From Euglena gracilis (taxonomy: Eukaryota; Euglenida; Euglenophyceae; Euglenales), in NCBI GenBank assembly GCA_039621445.1, contig CP154955.1, positions 29,829,471 through 29,893,470 of the forward strand: a stretch of 64,000 nucleotides of DNA, given 5' to 3'. Below the pieces are notes generated by a model. It was not told the DNA's origin. It worked only from the letters and a program-made list of their open reading frames with translations, and searched no databases. Below, piece by piece: positions 9,330-21,046 of the stretch. Position 1 is the stretch's first letter, and the number at the start of each line of letters is the position of its first letter. The position numbers were made by a program, and so were the translations under genes.

Positions 9330-9863
9330 GCCAACCCCTTTCATTAACAAAATAAACCCCTTTTATCCGCCAACCCCTTTTCGGGTGCAAGTCGACCTAA
9401 CCCTATACCTTTCATCAACAAAATAAACCCCTTTTATCCGCCAACCTCTTTTCGGATGCAAGTCGACCTAACCCTATCCCTTTCATTAACAAAATAAAAC
9501 CCCTTTTATCCGCCAACCCCTTTTCGGGTGCAAGTCGACCTAACCCTATACCTTTCATCAACAAAATAAACCCCTTTTATCCGCCAACCCCTTTTCGGGT
9601 GCAAGTCGACCTAACCCTATCCCTTTCATTAACAAAATAAACCCCTTTTATCCGCCAACCCCTTTTCGGGTGCAAGTCGACCTAACCCTATACCTTTCAT
9701 CAACAAAATAAACCCCTTTTATCCGCCAACCTCTTTTCGGATGCAAGTCGACCTAACCCTATCCCTTTCATTAACAAAATAAACCCCTTTTATCTGCCAA
9801 CGCAAGTCGACCTAACCCTATCCCTTTCATTAACAAAATAAACCCCTTTTATCTGCCAACCCC
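9330..9863 (+). repeat. 71-bp satellite, left block
   Basis: About seven to eight copies of a 71-bp unit contain TTTTATCCGCCAACCCC, GGGTGCAAGTCGACC and TAACCCTATCCCTTTC. Alternating units carry CCCTATACC/CATCAAC and CCCTATCCC/CATTAAC, suggesting a two-unit higher-order pattern. The TAACCCTA word is telomere-like. Confidence 0.9.
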
Positions 9864-10630
9864 TTGAAACCGTGTCTGGGGGCTCCGGTTTCATGCCCGA
9901 ACCGGCGTCCCAGACGCCGGTTCGGGCGTGAAACCGGCGTCTGGGGGACCCAAAATAAAAAGTGCCAAAAAGTGTCCAAAAGGGTTTGTAGACAGGTGGC
10001 ATTCATATCTTAGCAGTTTTTGGGTGGTCTTGGGCCAAAAATTGGGGTTTTTTGAGCAACAATTTCCTTTTGGCCAATTTTGGAGAATTTCTGAAATAGA
10101 ATACCACGCAGCATGACAGAAATCTAAGGCCATCTGCAGAAAGCCCTTGAGAAGAGCTTTCGATCGATGGGCAGCTGAAAGGTGGAATTTCAGATATGCA
10201 AATGGGGTCCGAAAAATGCGGAAAAATGCGATCGCTGATTTTGAGGGCGCTTTGCAATCTGGCTGAGTTCTGTGGGTACCAAGCGAAAGGTGTTGGCGAG
10301 ACCTTTCGTTTGATATGCAATATGCAACCTGAGCTGTGGGATTTGACAAATTAGGATGTCAAATTTTGGAATACACGATCGCTGAAAATAAGCACTGCGT
10401 GCATTATGGCCGAATCCTGTGGCCATCTGTCGAAAGCCCTTTAAAAGAGCTTTCAATTAATGGGTAACATGCCTTCATAAATATGAAATCTGCCATTTTT
10501 GCCCGGCCGCCCATTTGGGCCAAAATCGCCCAAAACTGCCCCAAACATGGGTATTTTGGGCGAAATTGGCCGTGATTCCCTAGCCACCGGTTCGGGCATG
10601 AAACCGGAGCCCCCCAGCCACGGTTTCAAA
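9864..10630. mobile_element. TIR element interrupting the 71-bp satellite
   Basis: A 41-bp end beginning TTGAAACCGTGTCTGGGG and ending ATGCCCGAACCGG is repeated in inverted orientation at about 10588-10630. Extra copies of the ACCGGCGTCTGGG palindrome lie next to each end. The interior contains two related blocks (10130-10176 and 10429-10467) with GCCATCTG and AAAGAGCTTTC words. No coding sequence is convincing. Confidence 0.65.
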
Positions 10631-10689
10631 AGCTACCGCCCGAACCGGCGTCCCAGGCACAGGTTTCCCGCCCGAACCGGCGTCTGGGA

Positions 10690-11510
10690 CACAGTTCTCG
10701 ATATATTATCTGCCAACCCCTTTTCGACCTAACCCTATACCTTTCATTAACAAAATAAACCCCTTTTATCCGCCAACCCCTTTTCGGGTGCAAGTCGACC
10801 TAACCCTATCCCTTTCATTAACAAAATAAACCCCTTTTATCCGCCAACCCCTTCGCGGGTGCAAGTCGACCTAACCCTATCCCTTTCATTTTCAAAATAA
10901 ACCCCTTTTATCTGCCAACCCCTTCTGGGGTGCATGTTGATCTCGTCTTTTGGAAACCCGGGGGGGGGGGCTTAAATTTCCAAGTCGACCCTTTCATTAA
11001 CAAAATAAACCCCGTTTATCTGCCAACCCCTTTCGGGTGCAAGTCGACCTAACCCTATCCCTTTCATTAACAAAATAAACCCCGTTTATCTGCCAACCCC
11101 TTTTCGGGTGCAAGTCGACCTAACCCTATCCCTTTCATTTTCAAAATAAACCCCTTTTATCTGCCAACCCCTTCTGGGGTGCATGTTGATCTCGTCTTTT
11201 GGAAACCCGGGGGGGGGGGCTTAAATTTCCAAGTCGACCCTTTCATTAACAAAATAAACCCCGTTTATCTGCCAACCCCTTTCGGGTGCAAGTCGACCTA
11301 ACCCTATCCCTTTCATTAACAAAATAAACCCCGTTTATCTGCCAACCCCTTTTCGGGTGCAAGTCGACCTAACCCTATCCCTTTCATTAACAAAATAAAC
11401 CCCTTTTATCCACCAACCTCTTCTCGGGTGCAAGTCGACCTAACCCTATCCCTTTCATTAACAAAATAAAACCCCTTTTATCTGCCAACCCCTTTTCGGG
11501 TGCATGTTGA
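10690..11510 (+). repeat. 71-bp satellite, right block with a 250-bp higher-order repeat
   Basis: The same 71-bp unit continues after the inserted element. Here a block including GGGGTGCATGTTGATCTCG and a poly-G run occurs at 10923-10985 and again at 11173-11236, offset by 250 bp. This shows amplification of a multi-unit segment. Confidence 0.85.
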
Positions 11511-11584
11511 TCTCGTCTTTTGGAAACCCTGGGGGGGGTGTAAAGTTGCAAAGAGGGGGGGGGTAATTCAGATTTCTGGGGGTG

Positions 11585-11690
11585 ATACCGACCTGGTCGG
11601 CATCACCCCCAGGGGTAGTTACCGACCTGGTCGGCCCGACCATGGTCGGGCCGACCAGGTCGGCATCACCCCCAGGATGGTCACCCCCAG
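11585..11690. repeat. GGTCGG-type palindrome cluster
   Basis: Three nested inverted repeats of ACCGACCTGGTCGGC and GGTCGGGCCGACC lie within 105 bp, each followed by CACCCCCAGG. A closely related cluster lies at 8280-8376, with the same CACCCCCAGGA words. Confidence 0.75.
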
Positions 11691-11775
11691 GAATCCGCCC
11701 GGGGCCATTTTATGGCGTAGGGTCAGGGTAAAATTTTCATTCCAAACTGTCCCATCCCATCCCCTCAACGTTGTT

Positions 11776-11930
11776 AAATTGGTGTCTACAGGGGACCCAG
11801 CGAACCCAAAGAGGCGCCCAACTAGGACCCGAACGAGGCGCCAAAGGCGCCTCGCTCGGGTCCCCCAATGTGTATTAACCCTAGTTGGGCGCCTCTTTGG
11901 GGTAGCTGGTCCCCTGTAGGCACCAATTTA
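11776..11930. repeat. Hairpin element, copy 2
   Basis: The arms AAATTGGTGTCTACAGGGGA and its complement face each other as in the copy at 7375-7536. The centre differs (GAACGAGGCGCCAAAGGCGCC). The flanking sequence on both sides is also shared with copy 1. Confidence 0.8.
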
Positions 11931-12122
11931 TCACGGATCAACCACCGACCCTTCAACTGGTCGATCGACCCGTCACCTGCTCAATCGACTGCCCAGAAAC
12001 ACCCCCCCCCCCAGTCTACCGTAAACGGGGTTTTGGACCTCACCGACTTATCCATCGACCAGTTGGGTAGTCGATCGACTAGTCGATCGAACCCCCCCCA
12101 GGCTACTTCATTGAGCCGGGTT

Positions 12123-12244
12123 TGAGTTAGGGTTGCAGTTAGGGTTCGGGTTAGGGCTGGGGTTGGAGTTGGGGATACGGTTAGGGACGGGGTCAGGGTT
12201 ACGGATTGGGTCAGGGTTAGGGTTAGGCTTAGAGTTTGGGGTTG
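12123..12244 (+). repeat. Degenerate TTAGGG-like island
   Basis: About 120 bp of GGGTTA, GGGTTG, GGGTTC and GGGTCA words follow CGATCGAC-rich sequence, as at 7100-7160. Confidence 0.65.
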
Positions 12245-12483
12245 GCCATGGAACTCAACTGATTGGCCTTTCACCCCCTTCTTTTCGATATGGGACATTT
12301 TCCGACTTTTTAAGGGACATTTTGATGTGTTTCCTTGCATTTTGCTGAATTAAGAGAATCAAAACTTTGAGGGGGGGGCTTAAAAATCAAAAATGGGGGG
12401 GTATTGCAGTACATTGGAGGTTGGGCCGACCTGGTCGGCCCAATCCAGAGGTCGATAAGCCATGGCCAATGGTCGGCCCGACC

Positions 12484-12974
12484 TCCAGAAGTAGCCAGGG
12501 GGGGGGGGGGAAATGCGCTCGCCCGGCCTCGGGAAAAAATGCGCAAAAATGCGCAAAAAAATGCGCAAAAAATGCGCATTTTTGGAAAAAATGCGCAAAA
12601 ATGTGCAAAATCCGAGAAAAAATGTGCAAAAATCAGGAAAATGCAAAAATTACCCAAAAAACATGCAAAAATGGCACCAAATTTGAAGAAATTATGTAGA
12701 ATAATGAGGAAAATGTACGTTTCAAAAAAAAGTCAAAAATTTCAAATTTTTGCAAAAAAATTGCAAAAATGGTCAAAAAATGCGAAAATTTTGGAAAGTC
12801 ACGAAAAAATGTGCCAAAAAGCAAAAAAATGTGCTGAAAAAAACGAAAAAATGCGCAAAAAATGCGAAAAAATGCGCAAAAATGCGCATTTTTGGAAAAT
12901 TTGAAAAAATGCGCAAAAAATGCGCAAAAATGCGAAAAAATGCGAAACGCATTTCCCCCCCCCCCCTGAAGTAG
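12484..12974. repeat. A-rich ATGCGCAAAAA array bounded by inverted poly-G/AAATGCG ends
   Basis: The words ATGCGC and ATGTGC alternate with A5-A7 spacers throughout. The left end (AGTAGCC, poly-G, AAATGCG) and the right end (CGCATTT, poly-C, GAAGTAGC) are inverted copies, so the block behaves as one unit. The K/N-rich or F/H-rich open frames across it are low-complexity artefacts. Confidence 0.75.
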
Positions 12975-13485
12975 CATGGCCATATATTCCGCATGGAGCC
13001 AAGGGTGTGGATCGAGTCGTTTTGGCGTGGATCGACTAACAGACAAGTACCATGACCCCCCTCAAATGCCCCCCCCCCCCTAAGTGGTCCTCCGGGGTCC
13101 GGCCGGAACATGAACAAATTTTTTCAAAATTAAAATGTCATAACACTCATTTTGTTTCAAAAATTTCCGAAACAATTTTTGACCTGATGGATAAAATGGT
13201 GTAGACCATGAATTTCACACAAAAAGTCCCACCGAAAATGTTGGGGGGGGGTGATATCAAGGTTTTGATTTCCAACCCCCCCCCTAAGTGGCCCGCCGGG
13301 GTCCTGTCCGGGTCAAGAGGGGGTCATTTGGGGGGGGGGGTCATGGTACCCCCAAATGCTCAAGAGTTCTTGTTCGTTAGTCGACCGCCACCCCGCCACA
13401 CCAAACAGCAGAGTCGAAAATTTTGGATCTTGGAGGAATGGGGTTTGGGTTAAGGCAGGGTTGGGGTTAGGGTTAGAGTCAGGTG
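12975..13485. other. Non-coding, G/C-run rich
   Basis: Two related blocks with CCCCCCCTAAGTGG and CCGGGGTCC lie at about 13062-13110 and 13270-13320. A short TTAGGG-like patch is at 13449-13483. I see no gene. Confidence 0.5.
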
Positions 13486-13489
13486 ACGG

Positions 13490-13815
13490 TCGGGTGGCCA
13501 ACAAATACCCAAATAAGGGGGGTGTGGTTTTGTGCCCAAACAATGTGAAACACTTGTTGGAGCAATGGTGTGGTTCAGGTTCTGCCAACAGTGGGATGGC
13601 TTGAAGGGCTTCCAAGCGGCTCACAGCTTCATTGCGTTGTACAGGTGCAACAAATGGAACCCTTGCTGCAGCCACCGACTGCATGTTTGGAACCCATTGG
13701 TTGGTGAAGGGGGAAGAAAGGCTTGAGATCAGCAGTGTCCCAAAGAAGGCTCCTGCAAAGGAAATCACTCCCAAAATGACAGGAGAAAAGCTTGATGTGC
13801 CACTTGTGGCCTCTC
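13490..13815 (-). CDS. Possible exon of an unrecognised protein with one hydrophobic segment
   Basis: On the minus strand the frame reads SFSPVILGVISFAGAFFGTL, a plausible membrane span or targeting segment, followed by QWVPNMQSVAAARVPFVAP and RLEALQAIPLLAEPEPHHC. Codon use looks more natural than in neighbouring frames. The frame then runs into a TTAGGG-like patch, so the true end is upstream of it. A possible acceptor TTGAGAG lies at the 5' side. No family is recognised. Confidence 0.35.
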
Positions 13816-14689
13816 AATTGTCCAGTGTTTGATACATTGTGGCCCCCGCAGTTCTTTTTGACAACAACCCTGGATGAAAAAATGGAAACAGAAAATGAAA
13901 CACGCTGAATGAAATTTGAGGGATACAGGAGATGAATGATGCAACAATCTTGAAGCCACAATACCAAAAAAACATCAAACCAGCTAGTGATTTTCATGAG
14001 ACCAACACGCCATGGATTATTTGGGAAAGGAATTTCCACTTTCCCACTGAGGGACTTCGACCAAAATTTTTCTCATCGGAAATCCAGGGTGATTGTTGAG
14101 GAGCAGGGTTCGGGTTCCCTAAATGCCGAAGAGAAAATCGGTGGAGGTCGGGCGCGAAATAGTGATGCCAAATGATGACGCTTTTTGAGGGAATTGAGAA
14201 AAAAAAATCAAAATTAAAATTTCTGACTGAACATCAGAACCCATTGTCCTTTCTGTTCTTCTTCTTCTTCTTGAAAGTTTGAAAAAATTTTCATGAAGTT
14301 TTCGAAATTTATGAGGTCTGTTTCAGTATATGAAACAGAATGTGAGCCGATTTTGCGGGGAAATGGGGGAAAACGAAAATCTGGGCGCTACACGACAAAT
14401 GCCAAAAAATCCCTGACAAATGCCAAAAAAATGGCATCCCAAGACCAACAGCCATGAAAGAAAATGGCTACATTCTTAATCTAAATAGGCACGTCCTTAC
14501 AACCGCTTCCTCTGACATTCGCGCCGCCGGGTCGGCACCTATAATGACTCTGTGACTCCGAGTTTTCGCGAAGCCTCAACCAAACCCTCATGCCCCTGAA
14601 TTGTTTGTTTTGCTTGACATCATCTGAGTTTTCTTTAGGAATACAGCTCTCTGATCTTCCACCTACAGTCCACTTCGTCAACTCCGCCC
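13816..14689. other. Unassigned single-copy-like sequence
   Basis: There is no convincing gene, only short open frames on both strands. It is the last non-satellite sequence before the 216-bp array. Confidence 0.4.
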
Positions 14690-17600
14690 AGGTCGGAGAT
14701 CCTTTACATGACAGTTTCGAAGGACGCCGGCCCGACAGGCGCAATTTTGCTCGCGGCGGGCGTGCGTAAAACGCAGCAGTTACCGCCCGGGAGGCGCAAA
14801 ATAACACTTCGGCAACGGACGCCCCCAAAAACGTCGTTTTTCGGTCGTTTTCGGCCGAAATTGGCCGCGCCCGCGCTCCAAAAACGAGCGCTCTGCCCCG
14901 CGTAGAGGTCGGCGATCCTTTACCTGACTGTTTCGAAGGGCGCCGGCCCGATAGGCGCAATTTTGCTCGCGGCGGGCGTTCGTAAAACGCAGCAGTTACC
15001 GCCCGGGAGGCGCAAAAAAGCACTTTGGCAACGGACGCCCAAAAAAACGTCGTTTTTCGGTCGTTTTCGGCCGAAATTGGCCGCACCGGCGCTCCAAAAA
15101 CGAGCGCTCTGCACCGGGTGGATGTCGGCGATCCTTTACCTGACAGTTGCGAAGGGCGCCGGCTGGACAGGCGTAATTTTTCCCGCGGCGGGCGTGCGTA
15201 AAACGCAGCAGTTACCGCCCGGGAGGCGCAAAATAGCACTTTGGCAATGGACGCCCAAAGAAACGTCGTTTTTCGGTCGTTTTCGGCTGAAATCGGCCGC
15301 GCCGGCGCTCGAAAGAACGAGCGCTCTGCCCCAGGTAGAGGTCGGCGATCCTTTACCTGACTGTTGCGAAGGGCGCCGGCCGGACAGGCGCAATTTTGCC
15401 CGCGGCGGGCGTGCGTAAAACGCAGCAGTTACCGCCCGGGAGGCGCATAAACGCACTTTGGCAACGGACGCCCCAAAAAGCGTCGTTTTTCGGTCGTTTT
15501 CACCCGAAATCAGCCGCGTCGGCGCTCCAAAAATGAGTGCTCTTCCCCAGGTAGAGGTCGGCGATGTTTTTCCTGACTGTTGCGAAGGGCGCCGGCCCGA
15601 CAGGCGTAATTTTGCCCGCGGCGGGCGTTTTCGGCCGAAATCGGCCGCGCCTGCGCCCCAAAAACGAGCGCTCTGCCTCGGGTAAAGGTCGGCGATCCTT
15701 TACCTGACTGTTGCGAAGCCCGACAGGCGCAATTTTGCCCGCGGCGGGCTTGCGTAAAACGCAGCAGTTACCGCCCGGGAGGCGCAAAATAGCACTTCGG
15801 CAACGGAGGCCCCCAAAAACGTCGTTTTTCAGTCGTTTTCGGACGATATCGGCCGCGCCGGAGCTCCAAAAACGAGCGATCTGCCCCGGGTAGAAGTCGG
15901 CGATCCTTTACCTGACTGTTGCGAAGGGCGCCGGCCCGACAGGCGCAGTTTTGACGGCGGCGGGCGAGCATAAAACGCAGCAGTTACCGCCCGGGAGGCG
16001 CAAAATAGCACTTTGGCAACGGCCGCCCCAGGAAACGTCGTTTGTCGGTCGTTTTCACCCTAAATTGGCCGCGCCTGCGTCCAAAACGAGCGCTCTGCCC
16101 CAGGTAGAGGTCGGCGATCCTTTACCTGACTGTTGAGAAGGGCGCCGGCGCGACAGGCGCAATTTTGCCGACGGCGGGCGTGCGTAAAACGCAGGAGTTA
16201 CCGCGCGGTATGCGCAAAAAAGCTCTTTGGCAACGGACGCCCCCAAAAACGTCGCTTTTCAGTCGTTTTCGGCCGATATCGGCCGCGCCGGAGCTCCAAA
16301 AACGAGCGATCTGCCCCGGGTAGAAGTCGGCGATCCTTTACCTGACATTTGCGAAGGGCGCCGACCCGACAGGCGCAATTTTGCCCGCGGCGGGCGTGCG
16401 TAAAACGCAGCAGTTACCGCCCGGGAGGTGCAAAATAGCACTTTGGCAACGGACGCCCCCAAAAACGTCGTTTTTCTGTCGTTTTCGGCCGATATCGGCC
16501 GCGTCAGCGCTCCAAAAACGAGCGCTCTGCCCCGGGTAGAGGTCGGCGATCGTTTACCTGACTGTTGCGAAGGGCGCCGGCCCGACAGGCGCAATTTTGC
16601 TCGCGGCGGGCGTGCGTAAAACGCAGCAGTTACCGCCCGGGAGGCGCAAAATAGCTCTTTGGCAACGGACGCCAGCAAAAACGAGGTTTTTTAGTCGTTT
16701 TCGGCCGAAATGGACCGCACCGGCGCTCCAAAGAACGAGCGCTCTGCCGCGGGTAGAGGTCGGCGATCCTTTATCTGACTATTGCGAAGGGCGCCGGCCC
16801 GACAGGCGCAACTTTTCCCGCGGCGGGCGTGCGTAAAACGCAGCAGTTACCGCCCGGGAGGCGCAAAATAGCACTTTGGCAACGGACGCCCCCAAAAACG
16901 TCGTTTTTCAGTCGTTTTCGGCCGATATCGGCCGCGTCAGCGCTCCAAAAACGAGCGCTCTGCCACGGTTAGAGGTCGACGAACTTTACCTGACAGTTGC
17001 GAAGGGCGCCGGCCCGACAGGCGCAACTTTTCCCGCGGCGGGCTAGCGTAAAACGCAGCAGTTACCGCCCGGGAGGCGCAAAATAGCTCTTTGGCAACGG
17101 CCGCAACAAGAAACGTCGTTTTTCGGTCGTTTTCACCCTAAACTGGCCGCGCCCGTGCTCCTAAAACGAGCTCTCTGCCCCGGGTAGAGGTCGGCGATCC
17201 TTTGCCTGACAGTTCCGAAGGATGCCGGCCGGACAAGCGCAAGTTTGCCCGCGTCGGGCGTGCGTAAAACGCAGCAGTTACCGCCCGGGAGGTGAAAAAT
17301 AGCACTTTGGCAATAGACGCCCCCAAAAACGTAGTTTTTTGGTCCTTTTCGGCCGATATCGGCCGCGTCAGCGCTCCAAAAACGAGCGCTCTGCCCTGGG
17401 TAGAGGTCGGCGATCCTTTACCTGACAGTTGCAAAGGGCGCCGGCCCTACAGGCGCAACTTTTCCCGCGGCGGGCGAGCATAAAACGCGGCAGTTACCGC
17501 CCGGGAGGCGCAAAATAGCACTTTGGCAACGGCCGCCCCAGGAAACGTCGTTTGTCGGTCGTTTTCACCCTAAATTTCCCGCGCCTGCGCTCCAAAAACG

Positions 17601-18815
17601 AGCGCTCTGCCCCAGGTAGAGGTCGGCGATCCTTTGCCTGACAGTTCCGAAGGATGCCGGCCGGACAAGCGCAAGTTTGCCCGCGGCGGGCGTGCGTAAA
17701 ACGCAGCAGTTACCGCCCGGGAGGTGAAAAATAGCACTTTGGCAATAGACGCCCCCAAAAACGTAGTTTTTTGGTCGTTTTCGGCCGATATCGGCCGCGT
17801 CAGCGCTGCGCTCTGCCCTGGGTAGAGGTCGGCGATCCTTTACCTGACAGTTGCAAAGGGCGCCGGCCCTACAGGCGCAACTTTTCCCGCGGCGGGCGAG
17901 CATAAAACGCGGCAGTTACCGCCCGGGAGGCGCAAAATAGCACTTTGGCAACGGCCGCCCCAGGAAACGTCGTTTGTCGGTTGTTTTCGGCCGAAATTGG
18001 CCGCGCCGGCGCTCCAAAAACGAGCGCTCTGCCCCGGGTAGAGGTGGGCGATCCTTTGCCTGACAGTTCCGAAGGGCGCCGGCCCGACAGGCGCAATTTT
18101 GCCCGCGGCGGGCGTGCGTAAATCGCAGCAGTTACCGATCAGGAGGCGCAAAAGAGCACTTCGGCAACGGACGCCCAAAAAACGTCATTTTTCGGTCGTT
18201 TTCGGCCGAAATTGGCCGCGCCGGCGCTCCAAAAACGAGCGCTCTGCCCCGGGAAGAGGTCGGCGATCCTTTACTTGACTGTTGCGAAGGGCGCCAGCCC
18301 GACGGGCACAACTTTTCCCGCGGCGGGCGTGCGTAAAACGCAGCAGTTACCGCCCGGGAGGCACAAAATAGCACTTTGGCAACGGACGCCTCCAAAAACG
18401 TCGTTTTTCGGTCGTTTTCGGCCGAAATCGGCCGCGCCAGCGCTGAGCGCTCCGCCCCGGGGGTAGAGGTCGGCGATCCTTTGCCTGAAAGTTCCGAAGG
18501 ACGCCGGCCCGACAGGCGCAATTTTACCCGCGGCAGGCGTGCGTAAAACGCAGCAGTTACCGCCCGGGAGGCGCAAAATAGCTCTTTGGCAACGGCCGCA
18601 ACAAGAAACGTCGTTTTTCGGTCGTTTTCACCCTAAATTGGCCGCGCCCGTGCTCCAAAAACGAGCTCTCTGCCCCGGGTAGAGGTCGGCGCTGTTTTTC
18701 CTGACTGTTGCGAAAGGGGCCGGCCCGACAGGCGCAATTTTGCCCGCGGCGGGCGTGCGTAAAACGCAGCAGTTACCGCCCGGGAGGTGAAAAATAGCAC
18801 TTTGGCAAAAGACGC
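14690..18815 (+). repeat. 216/217-bp satellite, block 1 (about 19 units)
   Basis: The unit contains GTAGAGGTCGGCGATCCTTT, GCGCCGGCCCGACAGGCGC, GCGTAAAACGCAGCAGTTAC, GGCAACGGACGCC, CGGTCGTTTTCGGCCGAAA and AACGAGCGCTCTGCCCC. Start-to-start distances for the GTCGGCG word are 216, 217 and 216 bp. Internal palindromes include TGCGTAAAACGCA and CGGCCGAAATCGGCCG. Because 216 is divisible by three, the array gives long repetitive open frames on both strands, which I do not treat as genes. A few units are shortened, for example near 15620 and 17805. Confidence 0.95.
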
Positions 18816-19592
18816 CCCGGTGGGCCGAGGGCCCGGGGGGGTCCTCGCCGTCGTGGAAAACCACCGACAGCCGAGGGTGGGTGTTTCCGGGCCTGCGCTT
18901 TCTCGGGGAATTGGTGGGCTCAGGCCAACACCCATTTTTTCACCCAGGTGTTTTCCCCTACCCCAGCCGGTGCGTAGGATCGTTTTGTTAATGTTTTCTG
19001 AAAATTTGGTGAACACCGAAAAATCTGCCATTTGGTGTGAAATCCCACTTCTCTCTTTCTCTCTCACTCACTCTCTGGCACACCTTGAAGGAAAAACCAA
19101 CCCACTGAACTTGGAACTTTGAGAGTGAGAAACTGAAAGTAACTTGAATTCTGAATCTCTGAAACTGAGAAACTGAAAGCAGCTGAATGTGAAGAATTGA
19201 AAACAAATGTGTGATGTGAATGTGTGAAAATGCAAACCTGGGGGCAAGGAGGATGAGGCGAAGGGGAAGGGCGGTGAGGATGGCGGTGTTGTAGGCTCCT
19301 TCAAACCAATCCTTCAATGAATACCACCAACAATGTAATGACCAACAATGTAACTGTCAATTCCAATTCAACAATGTGATTGATCAAATCCAATTCAATG
19401 TATTTCCTCTTTGCCAAATAGTGGGGAAAACCCCTCAAGTTCTGTGAAAAAACAGAATTTGAAAGGTCTTAGAAATTTGACCCGCTTCCAATTTAAGTCG
19501 CGGGTTTTTTTAACTGGTTGGCTGTTACCCGCGACTTTGAAATTTGCGCTTTCTGGCCATTTTTGGCTGCCGGCGAAAGCCGGCGGCCGACA
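18816..19592 (-). repeat. R1 3' LTR, probably truncated at its outer end
   Basis: This block matches 30212-30997 almost throughout. It starts, in element sense, with TG at 19591-19592. Similarity stops at 18816-18821 at the junction with the satellite, whereas the 5' LTR appears to continue to 30158, where CA is followed directly by a TGG primer-binding site. Confidence 0.85.
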
Positions 19593-19839
19593 CCCCCTCC
19601 CTTGCGACCTTAGTCGGACACCAAAAACTCGCCCCCCACCCTTCCTCAACAAAGAGGGGGGAACTCCTCCAATCGGCACTCCTTCACCCAAAGCCTATGT
19701 CCCACACATATTCCCTTGAATCAACCAAACGGGAAACAAAATTCAGGGACTATGGCTTTCAAGTGCCTTCAAACCACTGGGAAAGACTCGGTTCACCAAC
19801 CAATGAATATTTGGCTGCCCGCCCCCCCGCTTCTCACGG

Positions 19840-20265
19840 GTGGAATGAGGGTCTTCACCAAAATCTGCCCCCCCCCCCCTGTTTCAACGGGCTGGGGGAT
19901 TCTTGTTTTAAAATTCGGTTGGCGCCCCCCCCCCTTCTCGGGTCGGGGGGTTTTTTGGTTCAAATTCGTCAAGCCCCCCCCCCCCTCCTCGGGCCGGGGG
20001 GATTTTTGTCAAAAAATCAAGCGCCCCCTCCCCTCCTCGGGCCGGGGGGATTTTTGTCAAAAAATCAAGCGCCCCCCCCCCTCCTCGGGCCGGGGGGATT
20101 TTTAAATATTCAAGCGCTCCCCCCCCCCCCTCCTCGGGCCGGGGGGATTTTTGTCAAAAAATCAAGCGCCCCCCCCCCCCCCTCCTCGGGCCGGGGGGAT
20201 TTTTTTAAAAATCAAGCGCCCCCCCCCCCCTCCTCGGGCCGGGGGGATTTTTGTCCAACCGAAGG
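19840..20265 (-). repeat. C-run tandem repeat in the R1 3' region
   Basis: Eight units of roughly 45-50 bp contain a poly-C run of variable length, TCCTCGGGCCGGGGGGATTT and TTGTCAAAAAATCAAG. It sits between the chromodomain and the 3' LTR. The GPGGFLSKNQ-type open frame on the plus strand is an artefact of the repeat. Confidence 0.85.
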
Positions 20266-20698
20266 GGGGGCTCAATATGTGACCATGGACTCCCAACCAC
20301 AATGTAATCCCTCATCTCAAAGAATCAATCTCCAAACCTACAACACCGGGAGAGAAGAGGAGAGGACGGCAAATATAGGCGCAGTGGGGCGAGTACAAGT
20401 ACAAATATAAATGCAGTGGGGCAAATATAAACGCAGTGGGGCGAGTACAACAGCAATGCGGCGGCGAATATACTGAGGTGGCCCCGGCCCCCTTGCGGGG
20501 CCTTTTTCTCCAAATTCCATTCTCATTGCCAATTCTTGCATTTGTACATTCTCTCCTTTACACGCTCATGCGTGTGTGCGTGCACTCACACCCGCACGGA
20601 CGTGCAAATCGGGTTTTTGAATTTTAAAAACAGCACTTTGCCTTCCCATTAGGCTCACCGTAGAGCCTTGGACAGGGCCTTATGGCTCACCTTAGAGC

Positions 20699-21046
20699 CT
20701 ACGGCCCACCGTCAATTTTAAGTTCGGACATTATGTCCATTTTCACTTTTTTCTCACGGCAATATTTCACAAACTCCCCACTGAAACGGTGAATAAAATT
20801 TCCTGCCGGTTCCCGGGTCTCCTCCCCGTCCTCATATCCGACGCACTTTGTTAAAAATTCCCACTTTCCATCTTTTCCTTTCCGATGCCTTAAGATTGTT
20901 TCCACCTCCCACTCATCAGGTAATGCCTCTTCTTCTTTTTCGGTTCGTTTATAATAAAAAAGAGGCACCCCCTTACCTTCAACTTGGGGTTCCCGATATT
21001 CCTTCAAAAAACTCCTATGAGCTTTTGTCTCTACCCCAGGTTTCAT
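20699..21046 (-). CDS. R1 integrase tail with chromodomain
   Basis: The 115-codon frame contains DEWEVETILRHRKGKDGKW, EFLTKCVGYEDGEETREP and NFIHRFSGEFVKYC, which follow the chromodomain pattern (EVE-I--HR, the LVKW-GY box, EP--N). In the LVKW box the tryptophan is replaced by cysteine. In chromoviral integrases such a domain binds modified histone tails and steers integration to heterochromatin, which fits the location of the element in satellite DNA. The start of the frame overlaps the preceding integrase frame by 32 bases. A one-base indel near 21080 in a G run separates them, so the domain was originally continuous with integrase. Confidence 0.8.
   Translation of the reverse strand: MKPGVETKAHRSFLKEYREPQVEGKGVPLFYYKRTEKEEEALPDEWEVETILRHRKGKDGKWEFLTKCVGYEDGEETREPAGNFIHRFSGEFVKYCREKKVKMDIMSELKIDGGP

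Noticed and set aside
9330-11510. CRISPR array
   Set aside because: The 71-bp units are contiguous near-identical satellite copies without unique spacers, in a eukaryotic context.
12310-13117. Lys/Asn-rich and Phe/His-rich ORFs
   Set aside because: They arise from the ATGCGCAAAAA low-complexity array and are open in several frames at once.
19544-20410. Proline/glycine-rich 288-codon plus-strand ORF
   Set aside because: It is the translation of a C-run tandem repeat in the 3' region of R1, antisense to the element.
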